DNA of 64,000 bases, taken from contig CAZUJL010000007.1 in NCBI GenBank assembly GCA_964620045.1, positions 1 through 64,000 of the forward strand. The letters run 5' to 3'. The translations under genes were made by a program, and so were the position numbers. Positions 1-8,895 of this stretch are shown here, piece by piece (the stretch's first letter is position 1; each line of letters opens with the position of its first letter). The stretch is from VFKU01 sp964620045 (GTDB lineage Bacteria; Hydrogenedentota; Hydrogenedentia; Hydrogenedentales; GCA-2746185). The notes beneath the pieces were generated by a model that made no database searches, was not told the DNA's origin, and saw only the letters and a list, made by a program, of their open reading frames with translations.

Positions 1-1
1 G

Positions 2-208
2 GCGTTCTACGGGATCGAAGGCAGCAAGGGCGCGTACGGCTACCATCTCATCAGCGACGGCAATACGATGTCCTACCGCACGCGCATTCGCACGCCATCA
101 TTCCCGCATATGCAAATGCTGCCGGTGTTGAGTCACGGCGTCACGGTGTCCGATCTGCTCGCGATTCTGGGCAGCATGGACTACGTGCTCGCGGACGTGG
201 ATCGGTGA
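2..208 (+). CDS. nuoD: NADH-quinone oxidoreductase subunit D, 3' end only
   Basis: The window opens inside this gene; the last 68 codons are present and end in TGA at 206-208. The C-terminal motifs GIEGSKGAYGYHL and RIRTPSFPHMQ are typical of the 49-kDa subunit that lines the quinone cavity of complex I. It lies 4 bases before nuoE and in the same direction, so it is the upstream part of the same operon. Whether it is a NuoD or a fused NuoCD cannot be told because the N-terminus is outside the window. Confidence 0.93.
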   Translation, partial: AFYGIEGSKGAYGYHLISDGNTMSYRTRIRTPSFPHMQMLPVLSHGVTVSDLLAILGSMDYVLADVDR

Positions 209-212
209 TGCG

Positions 213-677
213 ATGCTGACCGAAGACATGAAAAAAGAAATCGAAACCCACATCCACGAGCCGCAGCACCGTGCCGCCGCGTGCACCGAGGCGCTGCGCA
301 TTGTGCAGCGGCACAAGGGCTGGATCGACGACGAGAGCATCCGCGACATCGCGGAGTATCTCGGCATGACGTCGCACGAGCTGGACAGTGTCGCGACCTT
401 CTTCAATCTGATTCATCGCCGTCCGGTCGGCCGGCACGTGATCCGGATGTGCGCAAGCGTGAGCTGCTGGATCATGGGCTACGACCCGCTGCGCGACGCG
501 CTGCTGAAGCATCTGGGCGTGAAGATGGGCGAGACTACCGCCGACGGACGCTTTACTGTGGTACCGAACCAGTGCCTTGGCTGCTGCGACCATGCGCCGG
601 CGCTGATGATCGGGCGCGATCTGCACCGCGACGTCACCGTGGAAAGCCTTCCGCGCGTGCTGGAGTCGTACCGATGA
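213..677 (+). CDS. nuoE: NADH-quinone oxidoreductase subunit E
   Basis: A 154-residue peripheral-arm subunit that holds the N1a [2Fe-2S] cluster. The four expected cysteines are in CASVSC (about residues 74-79) and in QCLGCC near residues 118-122. The C-terminal stretch RFTVVPNQCLGCCDHAP resembles the proteobacterial form. The stop overlaps the start of nuoF (ATGA), so translational coupling is likely. Length is close to the usual 160-170 residues. Confidence 0.96.
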   Translation: MLTEDMKKEIETHIHEPQHRAAACTEALRIVQRHKGWIDDESIRDIAEYLGMTSHELDSVATFFNLIHRRPVGRHVIRMCASVSCWIMGYDPLRDALLKHLGVKMGETTADGRFTVVPNQCLGCCDHAPALMIGRDLHRDVTVESLPRVLESYR

Positions 678-1960
678 GCGCGCCGACCGATAAACTCCCA
701 CTGACAGGCGCGCTCAAGAACGACGGCACCGCGCTGTCGCTCAAAGAATATGAAGCGGTTGGAGGATACTCCGCGCTCAAGATTGCGCTGGGCAAGATGT
801 CGCCCGGCGGTGTCACGGAGTTGGTGAAGACCGCCAACCTCCGCGGTCGCGGCGGCGCGGGTTTCCCGACGGGCGTGAAGTGGGCGCTGGTGCCGATGGG
901 TCCGGACGCCGCGCGGCCGAAATATCTCGTGGTGAATGCCGACGAGATGGAGCCGGGCACGTTTAAGGACCGCCTGCTGCTCGAAGGTAACCCGCACCAG
1001 TTGATCGAGGGCGTGATCCTTGCCGCCTATGCGATTCAGGCCGAGATCTCGTACGTATTCCTGCGCGGTGAGTACACCGTCGCCGAAGAACGGATGCTGC
1101 ACGCGATTGAAGAGGCGTATGCGGCCGGGTATCTCGGCGAGAATATTCTCGGCAGCGGCTTCACGGTGAATTTGTACCTGCACATGAGCATCGGCCGCTA
1201 TATCTGCGGCGAAGAGACCGCACTCATCAACGCGCTCGAAGGCAAACGCGCCACGCCACGCACGAAGCCGCCCTTCCCGCAGATCAGCGGGTTGTGGGGC
1301 AAGCCGACGATCGTGAACAACGTCGAGACGCTGTTTAATATCCCGCCGATCATCGCGCGCGGCGCCGAATGGTTTAAGAGCCTGAGCAAAACACCAAACG
1401 GCGGCACGAAGATGTTTGGCGTGAGCGGCAAAGTGAAGCGCCCCGGCCTGTGGGAGCTGCCGCTCGGCACGACCATCCGCGAGATCCTCGATCTCGCCGG
1501 CGGCATGCGTGAAGGGCTCACGCTGCGCGGGATCATTCCCGGCGGTGCGTCGACGGACTTCCTCGGGCCCGAGCACCTTGACGTGCAGATGGATTTCGAC
1601 ACCGTCGGCAAGGTTGGCAGCCGCATGGGCACGGGCACGATGATCATTCTCGACGACAAGACCTGTCCCGTCGGCATGGTGCTGAACATGATGACGTTCT
1701 TCGCGCAGGAATCCTGTGGCTGGTGCACGCCGTGCCGCGACGGCCTGCCGTGGGTGGAAAAAGTGATGCACGCGATCGAGCACGGCCAGGGGCGCCCGGA
1801 AGATCTCGATATTCTGCGCAGCCACACAAAGCTGCTTGGCATGGGCATGACGTTCTGTGCGCTCGCGCCGGGCGCGACGGCCCCGCTCGGCAGTGCGCTG
1901 AACCGGTTCAAGGATGAATTCGACCGCCACATTCGCGAAAAGCAGTGTGCGTGGAGATAA
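674..1960 (+). CDS. nuoF: NADH-quinone oxidoreductase subunit F (FMN/NADH-binding)
   Basis: A 428-residue subunit where NADH is oxidised. The FMN/NADH glycine-rich motif LRGRGGAGFPTGVKW is near residue 55. The N3 [4Fe-4S] ligands are in ESCGWCTPC plus a distal Cys in GMTFCALA. An upstream reading-frame extension to 281 exists, but the start at 674 is preferred because it overlaps the nuoE stop by ATGA and gives the family's usual length. The next gene starts 4 bases after the stop. Confidence 0.96.
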   Translation: MSAPTDKLPLTGALKNDGTALSLKEYEAVGGYSALKIALGKMSPGGVTELVKTANLRGRGGAGFPTGVKWALVPMGPDAARPKYLVVNADEMEPGTFKDRLLLEGNPHQLIEGVILAAYAIQAEISYVFLRGEYTVAEERMLHAIEEAYAAGYLGENILGSGFTVNLYLHMSIGRYICGEETALINALEGKRATPRTKPPFPQISGLWGKPTIVNNVETLFNIPPIIARGAEWFKSLSKTPNGGTKMFGVSGKVKRPGLWELPLGTTIREILDLAGGMREGLTLRGIIPGGASTDFLGPEHLDVQMDFDTVGKVGSRMGTGTMIILDDKTCPVGMVLNMMTFFAQESCGWCTPCRDGLPWVEKVMHAIEHGQGRPEDLDILRSHTKLLGMGMTFCALAPGATAPLGSALNRFKDEFDRHIREKQCAWR

Positions 1961-1964
1961 ACGA

Positions 1965-4697
1965 ATGCCGACGATTTACATAGACGGCAAGCCGTTCGAG
2001 ATTCAGGGCAACGAGAACCTGCTCGAAGCCTTAATCGAACTTGGCCTGAACGTGCCGTATTTTTGCTGGCATCCGGCGCTCGGTTCCGTCGGCGCGTGCC
2101 GCCAGTGCGCGGTGAAGCAATACAAGGACGAAAACGACAAGCAGGGCCGCCTCGTGATGTCGTGCATGACGCCGACGGCCGACGGCATGCGGATCGCCGT
2201 GGACGACGACGAGTCGAAGGCCTTCCGCGCGACCGTGATCGAGTGGATGATGACGAACCATCCGCACGATTGCCCGGTGTGCGACGAAGGCGGCGAGTGT
2301 CATTTGCAGGACATGACGCTGATGACCGGCCACAACTACCGCCGGTATCGCTTCGAGAAAAAGACCTACACGAACCAGAATCTCGGCCCGCTCATCAACC
2401 ACGAGATGAACCGCTGCATCGAGTGCTACCGGTGTGTGCGGTACTACAAGGACTACGCCGGCGGCGACGACCTCGACGTGTTTTCGAGCCACAACCACGT
2501 GTACTTCGGCCGCCACGAAGACGGCACGCTGGAGAGCGAATTCAGCGGGAACCTCGTCGAGGTGTGCCCGACCGGCGTGTTCACCGACAAGACGCTGAAA
2601 AAACATTTCGCGCGCCGGTGGGACTACACCACTGCGCCGTCCGTCTGCGTGCATTGCGGCCTCGGCTGCAACATCACGCCGGGCGAGCGCTACGGCGAAC
2701 TGCGCCGCATCCGCAACCGGTACAACCGCGACGTGAACGGCTACTTCCTGTGCGACCGCGGGCGCTATGGCTACGAATTTGTGAACGCGCCGCGCCGGCC
2801 GAAAAACCCGATGCGCCGCGTGGCGAATACCGACGGAAAAAATGAATTCCGCGAAGTGACGCGCGACGAAGCGATGCGCCTGCTCGGCACGCTCATTCGC
2901 GACAACGGACCCGCGGTCGGCATCGGCTCGCCGCGCGCGTCGCTCGAAGCGAACTTCGCGCTGCGCATGCTCGTCGGCGCCGAGAATTTTTACCAGGGCG
3001 TCTCGAAAGACGAATGCACGCTGCTGTCCGCGATCCTGGAGGCCGTGTTGCTCGGCCCGGCGCGCCAGCCGGCGTTGGGCTCGATCAAGGAACACGACGC
3101 AGTCTTTGTGCTGGGCGAGGATCTGACCAACGTCGCGCCGATCGCGGCGCTGAACGTCCGCCAGACGGTGAACAACCGTCCGCGCGCGATTGCGCGCAAG
3201 ATGGGCATCCCCGACTGGAACGTGCTGCCCGTGGGCCGCGCTATCGGCGATCAGCTCGGGCCGGTGTACATCGCCACGCCCTACGGCGGCAAGCTTGACG
3301 ATATCGCGACCGACACCTTCCGCGCCGCGCCGGATATGCTGGCGAAGCTCGGATTCGCCGTGGCCGCCGCGATCGCGCCGGACTCGCCGGACCCCGGCGT
3401 GCTGCCGGACGAGATGCGCGCACTGGCCAAACGCATCGCAGCGGATTTGATGGCGGCGGAAAAGCCGCTGGTGATTTCCGGACCGTCGTGCGACAGCGCC
3501 GCCGTCGTGCGTGCGGCCGCGAACATCGCGTGGGCGCTGTGCCGCCGCGGCAAGACCTCGGCCGGTCTGTTCTACACCGCGCACGAATCCAATTCGATCG
3601 GTCTCGGTATGATGGGCGGCGGCCACCTTGAGCACGCCGCCAAGACGATTCTCGACGGTAAGGCGCGCACGCTGATCGTGCTTGAAAACGACCTCTACCG
3701 CCGCGCGGACGCCGCGTTGGTGGATGCGATGATCGAAAAAGCCGAGCACGTCATCGTCGTCGATCATACGATGACGCCGACGGCGATGAAGGCGGACACC
3801 GTGTTGCCGGCGGCCACGTTTGCCGAAGGCGCGGGCACGCTGGTGAACAACATCGGCAGCGCGCAGCGTTTCAACGAAGTCGTGCGTCCCGACGCCGAAA
3901 TTACGGAAAGCTGGCGTTGGTTGCGTCGCATTAATACTGCGGCCGGCTACAGTGACGTTTCGCAGTGGCTCGATTTGGATTCATTCCTGCGTGAATTGGT
4001 GAGAGAAATTCCGGTGTTCGCGCGCATTGTGAACATCGCGCCGCCCGCCTCGTTCCGCGTCGGCGGCCTGAAAATTCCGCGCCAGTCGCACCGCTACAGC
4101 GGCCGCACGGCCATGAAGGCGAACATCGCGGTCAGCGAGACCGGCGTGGCGACGGACCTCGATTCTCCGCTGTCGTTCTCCATGGAAGGGTTCTCGCGCC
4201 TGACGCCGGCGAAACTGATGGCCTCGTTCTGGACGCCGGGCTGGAACTCCGCGCAGTCGATCACGCGTTTCCAGGAAGAAGTGAACGGTCCGCTCGAAGG
4301 CGGCGACCCCGGCATTCGTCTGATTGAGCCCGATCCGGACTCGCGCATTCCCTACTACCGCGCGCCGCAGGAGGCGACGAAGCCGAAAGGTCTGGTTGCC
4401 ATCGAACGCCTGCATATTTTTGGCACCGAAGAACTAAGCTCGAAATCGCCGGCGATTGTCGAGCTGACGCCGACGCCGTATGTGCTGATGCATCCGCTCG
4501 ACGCGACGCCGCTGGGCTTGAAAACCGGCGACACGGCCGAAGTGACCGTGACCGGTAGCAAGCCGCTGCGGTTGCGCGTGCTGTTTGGTCCGGCCATCGC
4601 GCGCGGCGTGGTTGCGCTGCCGCGCGGGTTGAACGCGATGCCGTTTGTGTCCCTGCCGGCCGAGGCCGCTATCCGTAAAGTGGAGGCCGCTTCCTGA
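1965..4697 (+). CDS. nuoG: NADH-quinone oxidoreductase subunit G
   Basis: A 910-residue electron-wire subunit, close in length to the E. coli protein. The N-terminus has the [2Fe-2S] motif GSVGACRQC. It is followed by HPHDCPVCDEGGECHLQ (His-ligated cluster), CIECYRCVRYY, and CVHCGLGC with a later Cys in YFLCDRG, which matches the extra N7 cluster found in some bacteria. The rest is a molybdopterin-oxidoreductase-like fold without an obvious active-site role. The start at 1965 was chosen over the upstream in-frame codon at 1914 because it begins with the ferredoxin fold and avoids overlap with nuoF. Confidence 0.95.
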   Translation: MPTIYIDGKPFEIQGNENLLEALIELGLNVPYFCWHPALGSVGACRQCAVKQYKDENDKQGRLVMSCMTPTADGMRIAVDDDESKAFRATVIEWMMTNHPHDCPVCDEGGECHLQDMTLMTGHNYRRYRFEKKTYTNQNLGPLINHEMNRCIECYRCVRYYKDYAGGDDLDVFSSHNHVYFGRHEDGTLESEFSGNLVEVCPTGVFTDKTLKKHFARRWDYTTAPSVCVHCGLGCNITPGERYGELRRIRNRYNRDVNGYFLCDRGRYGYEFVNAPRRPKNPMRRVANTDGKNEFREVTRDEAMRLLGTLIRDNGPAVGIGSPRASLEANFALRMLVGAENFYQGVSKDECTLLSAILEAVLLGPARQPALGSIKEHDAVFVLGEDLTNVAPIAALNVRQTVNNRPRAIARKMGIPDWNVLPVGRAIGDQLGPVYIATPYGGKLDDIATDTFRAAPDMLAKLGFAVAAAIAPDSPDPGVLPDEMRALAKRIAADLMAAEKPLVISGPSCDSAAVVRAAANIAWALCRRGKTSAGLFYTAHESNSIGLGMMGGGHLEHAAKTILDGKARTLIVLENDLYRRADAALVDAMIEKAEHVIVVDHTMTPTAMKADTVLPAATFAEGAGTLVNNIGSAQRFNEVVRPDAEITESWRWLRRINTAAGYSDVSQWLDLDSFLRELVREIPVFARIVNIAPPASFRVGGLKIPRQSHRYSGRTAMKANIAVSETGVATDLDSPLSFSMEGFSRLTPAKLMASFWTPGWNSAQSITRFQEEVNGPLEGGDPGIRLIEPDPDSRIPYYRAPQEATKPKGLVAIERLHIFGTEELSSKSPAIVELTPTPYVLMHPLDATPLGLKTGDTAEVTVTGSKPLRLRVLFGPAIARGVVALPRGLNAMPFVSLPAEAAIRKVEAAS

Positions 4698-5647
4698 TGG
4701 ACGTCGTCCGGCCGCTGCTGATCATCGTGGGTGTGCTCGCGTCGTTGATTCTGACGGCGAGCCTGCTCATTTGGTTGGAGCGCCGGCTGCTCGCGCTCTG
4801 GCAGGATCGATATGGTCCGAACCGCGTCGGCCCCTTCGGCCTCGGCCACGTCGTCGCGGACGTCATCAAGATTTTGTTCAAGGAAGACTGGATTCCACCG
4901 TTTGCGGACAAGCCGGTCTTCGTGATCGCGCCGGCGATCATCATGACTACGGCAATGATGTCCTTCGCGGTGATTCCGTTCACGCCGTCAATCAGCGTCG
5001 TGGATCTTGACGTCGGCATTCTGTTTTTCCTGGCGATGTCGTCGATCGGCGTGTACAGCGTTGCGCTCGCGGGTTGGTCGTCGAACAACAAATACGCGCT
5101 GCTCGGCGGCCTGCGCGCCTCGGCGCAGATGCTGGCTTACGAAGTGTTCATGGGCCTGTCGCTGATGGGCGTGGTCGCGCTTTCGGGCTCGTTCAGCCTG
5201 CGCGCGATTGTGGATGCGCAGCAGGGACTGTGGTTCATCGTGCCGCAGTTCCTCGGGTTCGTCGTGTTCCTCATCGCGGGCGTCGCCGAGACGCACCGCG
5301 TGCCGTTCGACTTGCCGGAGGCAGAGAGCGAACTCGTGGCGGGTTTCCACAGCGAATACTCAGGCATGAAGTTCGGCATGTTCTTCGTCGGCGAATACAT
5401 CGCGATTACGCTGATCTCTGCGCTGATTGTGACCCTGTTCTTTGGTGGGTGGCACGGTCCGTTGCTGCCGCCGGTGGTGTGGTTTATTTTGAAGACCTTT
5501 GTCTTCATTTCCGGATTCGTTCTGCTGCGCGCCTCGTTGCCGCGCATGCGCTATGACCAGCTTATGGCTTTCGGCTGGAAACTGATGCTGCCCTTATCGC
5601 TCGCCAATTTGATGATCACCGGCGCGCTTATACTTGTGAGGAATTGA
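4697..5647 (+). CDS. nuoH: NADH-quinone oxidoreductase subunit H
   Basis: A 316-residue membrane subunit with about eight hydrophobic helices; it joins the peripheral arm to the membrane arm and forms the quinone entry. The signature RYGPNRVGPFGLG is in the first cytoplasmic loop, and the acidic loop motif ETHRVPFDLPEAESELV is present. The start shares one base with the nuoG stop (TGATG), an arrangement that suggests re-initiation. Confidence 0.96.
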   Translation: MDVVRPLLIIVGVLASLILTASLLIWLERRLLALWQDRYGPNRVGPFGLGHVVADVIKILFKEDWIPPFADKPVFVIAPAIIMTTAMMSFAVIPFTPSISVVDLDVGILFFLAMSSIGVYSVALAGWSSNNKYALLGGLRASAQMLAYEVFMGLSLMGVVALSGSFSLRAIVDAQQGLWFIVPQFLGFVVFLIAGVAETHRVPFDLPEAESELVAGFHSEYSGMKFGMFFVGEYIAITLISALIVTLFFGGWHGPLLPPVVWFILKTFVFISGFVLLRASLPRMRYDQLMAFGWKLMLPLSLANLMITGALILVRN

Positions 5648-5650
5648 GGT

Positions 5651-6166
5651 ATGTTTAGCAACCTGCGCAGCATGTGGATCGTCTTCAAGCACGCCTGGGC
5701 GAAGCGCGTGACGGTGCAATACCCCGAGGAAAAACCGAAGCTCGCGCCGCGCTGGCGCGGACGCATCGTGCTCACGCGCGATCCCGACGGTCAGGAACGC
5801 TGCGTGGGGTGTTATCTCTGCGCCGTGGCCTGCCCGGTGGCGTGCATCGCCTTGCAGGCAACGGAAGACGAGAGCGGCCGGCGGTACCCGGATTTCTTCC
5901 GCATCAATTTCTCGCGTTGCATTTTCTGCGGCTACTGTGAAGAAGCCTGCCCGACGTATGCGATTCAGCTCACACCGGACTTCGAGATGTGCGAGTACAA
6001 GCGCCAGAACCTGGTGTACGAAAAGGAAGACCTGCTGGTAAACGGGCAGGGGAAGTACCCCGGCTACAACTTCTATCGCGTCGCGGGCTTGGCGATCGCG
6101 AACAAGGACAAGGGCGAGGCGGAGAACGAAGCGCCGCCGGTCGATGTGCGCAGTTTGCTGCCGTAA
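5651..6166 (+). CDS. nuoI: NADH-quinone oxidoreductase subunit I
   Basis: A 171-residue 8Fe ferredoxin-like subunit carrying clusters N6a and N6b. Two full cysteine motifs are visible: CVGCYLCAVACP and CIFCGYCEEACP. It passes electrons from NuoG to NuoB. It lies 3 bases after nuoH, with a GAGG ribosome site just before the start. Confidence 0.96.
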   Translation: MFSNLRSMWIVFKHAWAKRVTVQYPEEKPKLAPRWRGRIVLTRDPDGQERCVGCYLCAVACPVACIALQATEDESGRRYPDFFRINFSRCIFCGYCEEACPTYAIQLTPDFEMCEYKRQNLVYEKEDLLVNGQGKYPGYNFYRVAGLAIANKDKGEAENEAPPVDVRSLLP

Positions 6167-6181
6167 GGCACGAATGAGGTT

Positions 6182-6694
6182 ATGAACGTACTTTTTTACA
6201 TAGCGGCCGTGGTCACCGTGGTGTCCACGCTGCTCGCCATTACACGGCTGAATGCGGTGCATTCGCTGCTGTATATGGTGACGTCGCTGCTCGCCGGCGC
6301 GCTGATTTTCTTCGTGCTCGGCGCGCCGTACATCGCTGCGTTGCAGGCGATCGTGTATGCCGGCGCGATCATGGTGCTCTTCGTCTTCGTGATCATGATG
6401 CTGAACCAGGGACCGCAGGCGACGCAGACCGAAAAGCTGTGGCTCTCCCCGCGCACGTGGGTCGGGCCGTCTTTGCTGGCCGGCGTGTTGCTGGTGGAGA
6501 TGGCGCTGATTCTTCGCGGCGATCCGCACTGGTTGCCGGGCGATCGCGTCGTCGAGCCGCGCGAGGTCAGTCTGGCTCTGTTCGGCGAGTATGTGTTTGT
6601 GATTGAGCTCGCGTCACTGTTGTTGCTCGCGGGGCTGGTGGGTGCATACCACATTGGCCGGCGCGAGCCCGACCATACGAACGAGAGGGGCTGA
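6182..6694 (+). CDS. nuoJ: NADH-quinone oxidoreductase subunit J
   Basis: A 170-residue subunit with five predicted membrane helices. The segment IAALQAIVYAGAIMVLFVF contains the conserved third helix that forms the pi-bulge in complex I structures. A GAGGT ribosome site precedes the start. It lies between nuoI and nuoK in standard operon order. Confidence 0.94.
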   Translation: MNVLFYIAAVVTVVSTLLAITRLNAVHSLLYMVTSLLAGALIFFVLGAPYIAALQAIVYAGAIMVLFVFVIMMLNQGPQATQTEKLWLSPRTWVGPSLLAGVLLVEMALILRGDPHWLPGDRVVEPREVSLALFGEYVFVIELASLLLLAGLVGAYHIGRREPDHTNERG

Positions 6695-6696
6695 GC

Positions 6697-7011
6697 ATGG
6701 CCATTATCCCTCTCGAAAATGGATTGCTGTTGGCTGCGACACTCTTTGCGATCGGATTCGCGGGCCTCGTCGTGCGTCGCAACATCGTGTACGCGCTGAT
6801 GAGCGTCGAAATCATGTTGAACGCTGCCGGACTCGCGTTCATCGTCGCCGGATCGCGTTGGGGCCAGCCCGATGGCCAGATCATGTTCATTGTGATTCTC
6901 ACCATGGCCGCCGCCGAGGTCGCCGTGGGTCTCGCGCTCGTGCTGCGGTTCTATCGCCAGTTCCAGACGCTCGATGTGGATGCGGCCGACAGTATGCGGG
7001 AGAAGGCGTAG
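6697..7011 (+). CDS. nuoK: NADH-quinone oxidoreductase subunit K
   Basis: A 104-residue, three-helix MrpC-like subunit. The two conserved membrane glutamates used in proton transfer are in MSVEIMLNAA and MAAAEVAVGLAL. Two bases separate it from the nuoJ stop. Length is standard. Confidence 0.95.
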   Translation: MAIIPLENGLLLAATLFAIGFAGLVVRRNIVYALMSVEIMLNAAGLAFIVAGSRWGQPDGQIMFIVILTMAAAEVAVGLALVLRFYRQFQTLDVDAADSMREKA

Positions 7012-7014
7012 CCT

Positions 7015-8895
7015 ATGTTCGACCTTCTCTGGCTCGTCCCGGCGCTTCCGCTCGCGGGCTTCGTCATTCTCGCGCTGATGGGTGCGCGTTTGCCGCGCGC
7101 CGTGGCCTCGCTGGTCGGCGTTGGCAGCGTCACGGGCAGCGCCGTGGTGGCCGTGACGATTGCCTCGCGGTTCCTGTCCGCGCCGCCGGATGGTCACGTG
7201 GTCATCCAGCAGCTCTGGAACTTTTTCAATCTGCCGGGACTTGGTGTAAACGCCGCACTCCGGGTCGACGCACTCTCGCTGGTCATGATGCTCGTGGTCA
7301 CCGTGGTCGGCGCGCTGATTCACCTCTACTCCACGGCCTACATGCGCGACGACGCGGGCTATTCGCGCTTCTTCGCGTACATGAATCTGTTTGTCGCCTC
7401 GATGCTCACGCTCGTGCTCGCGGACGATCTCTTCTTCGTGTTCCTCGGCTGGGAAGGTGTGGGTCTGTGCAGCTACCTCTTGATTGGATTCTGGTACGAC
7501 GATCCGAAGAACGGCGCAGCCGCGCAGAAGGCCTTCCTGGTCACGCGCGTGGGCGATGCGTTCATGGCCGTCGGTATGTTCCTGCTGGTCGCCGAGTTCG
7601 GCACGCTGCACATTGCCACCATCCTTGAGAGCGCGCCGGAGACGTGGACCGTGGGTTCCGGGGTCGCCACGGCGGCGGCGCTGTTGTTGTTGGGTGGCGC
7701 CCTTGGTAAATCCGGCCAGCTACCCCTGCAGGTGTGGCTGCCCGATGCGATGGCCGGCCCAACGCCGGTCAGCGCGTTGATCCATGCGGCCACGATGGTG
7801 ACGGCAGGCGTGTATCTCATCGCGCGCATGAATGTGCTGTTTATGCTGGCGCCGGCCGTGCAGACGACCGTCGCCGTCATCGGCGCGCTTACGCTGCTGA
7901 TCGCTGGCTCTTGCGCGCTTGTGCAGCGCGACATCAAGCGTGTGCTCGCGTATTCCACCATCAGCCAGATCGGATATATGTTCCTCGCGCTCGGCGTGGG
8001 CGCGTGGTCCGCGGCGATGTTCCACTTCTTCACGCACGCAATCTTCAAGGCCCTGCTCTTCATGGCGGCCGGCGCGATCATCGTCGCGCTGCACCACGAG
8101 CAGGACATGTTCAAGATGGGCGGACTGCGCAAGCAGCTTCCCGTGGTGTTCTGGACTTTCCTCATCGGCGCGATTTCGCTCAGCGCGATTCCGCTGATCG
8201 GCGCGGGCTTCTACAGCAAGGACATGATCCTGTTCGAAGCGGGCACCTCCGAATTAGGCGGGATGCTTTTCTGGGCGGCGGGATTTGTCGGCGCGTTGAT
8301 TACGTCCATCTACACCTTCCGCATGGTCATCGTCACCTTCTTCGGTGACGCGAAGCATCACGTCGAGCACGGCACTCCGCCGGCCATGGCCTTGCCGCTG
8401 ATGGTGCTCGCGGTGGCAGCGACCTTCGCGGGATTGCTGGAACTGCCGCGCACGCTGGGCCATCACCCGACCTTCTCGCATTTCATGGAGCACACACTGC
8501 CGCACGCGCCCTTGCGCGAAACGTCCGTGGGCACCGAGCTCATGCTGCAGGTGGCTTCGGGCGGAATCGTGCTGCTCGGCCTGTTCACGGCCTGCGCGCT
8601 GTGGCTGCGGCCGTCGCCGGTGGTGGCGGGTCTCGCGGCGTCGCCCTTGTCGCGCGTATTGGGCGCGGGCTGGGGATTCGATGCCTTGTATGACCGCGTG
8701 ATTGTGCAGCCGTTCAGGACCTTCGCGCGTGTGAACGCGGACGATGCGCTCGATTGGTTGGCCCGCGGCATCGCGTACCTGAACGAAGGCGTCGCCGCGA
8801 TTCTGCGCCGTCTGCAGAATGGCCGCTTGCGCTGGTATGCCGCCGCGGCGGGCGCGGGCGCGGCCCTCGCCATTTATCTGGTGGTGTACGCATGA
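7015..8895 (+). CDS. nuoL: NADH-quinone oxidoreductase subunit L
   Basis: A 626-residue Mrp-antiporter-like proton pump at the distal end of the membrane arm. Conserved pieces are GWEGVGLCSYLLIGFW and GKSGQLPLQVWLPDAM, with the key Lys and Glu residues in the membrane helices. The C-terminal part (after about residue 480) is hydrophobic and fits the long lateral helix of NuoL. The stop overlaps the nuoM start (ATGA). Confidence 0.96.
   Translation: MFDLLWLVPALPLAGFVILALMGARLPRAVASLVGVGSVTGSAVVAVTIASRFLSAPPDGHVVIQQLWNFFNLPGLGVNAALRVDALSLVMMLVVTVVGALIHLYSTAYMRDDAGYSRFFAYMNLFVASMLTLVLADDLFFVFLGWEGVGLCSYLLIGFWYDDPKNGAAAQKAFLVTRVGDAFMAVGMFLLVAEFGTLHIATILESAPETWTVGSGVATAAALLLLGGALGKSGQLPLQVWLPDAMAGPTPVSALIHAATMVTAGVYLIARMNVLFMLAPAVQTTVAVIGALTLLIAGSCALVQRDIKRVLAYSTISQIGYMFLALGVGAWSAAMFHFFTHAIFKALLFMAAGAIIVALHHEQDMFKMGGLRKQLPVVFWTFLIGAISLSAIPLIGAGFYSKDMILFEAGTSELGGMLFWAAGFVGALITSIYTFRMVIVTFFGDAKHHVEHGTPPAMALPLMVLAVAATFAGLLELPRTLGHHPTFSHFMEHTLPHAPLRETSVGTELMLQVASGGIVLLGLFTACALWLRPSPVVAGLAASPLSRVLGAGWGFDALYDRVIVQPFRTFARVNADDALDWLARGIAYLNEGVAAILRRLQNGRLRWYAAAAGAGAALAIYLVVYA

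Noticed and set aside
98..701. Long open frames on the minus strand opposite nuoD/nuoE and similar frames opposite other nuo genes
   Set aside because: They come from high GC at third positions; there is no ribosome site, and the plus-strand frames encode recognisable Nuo proteins.
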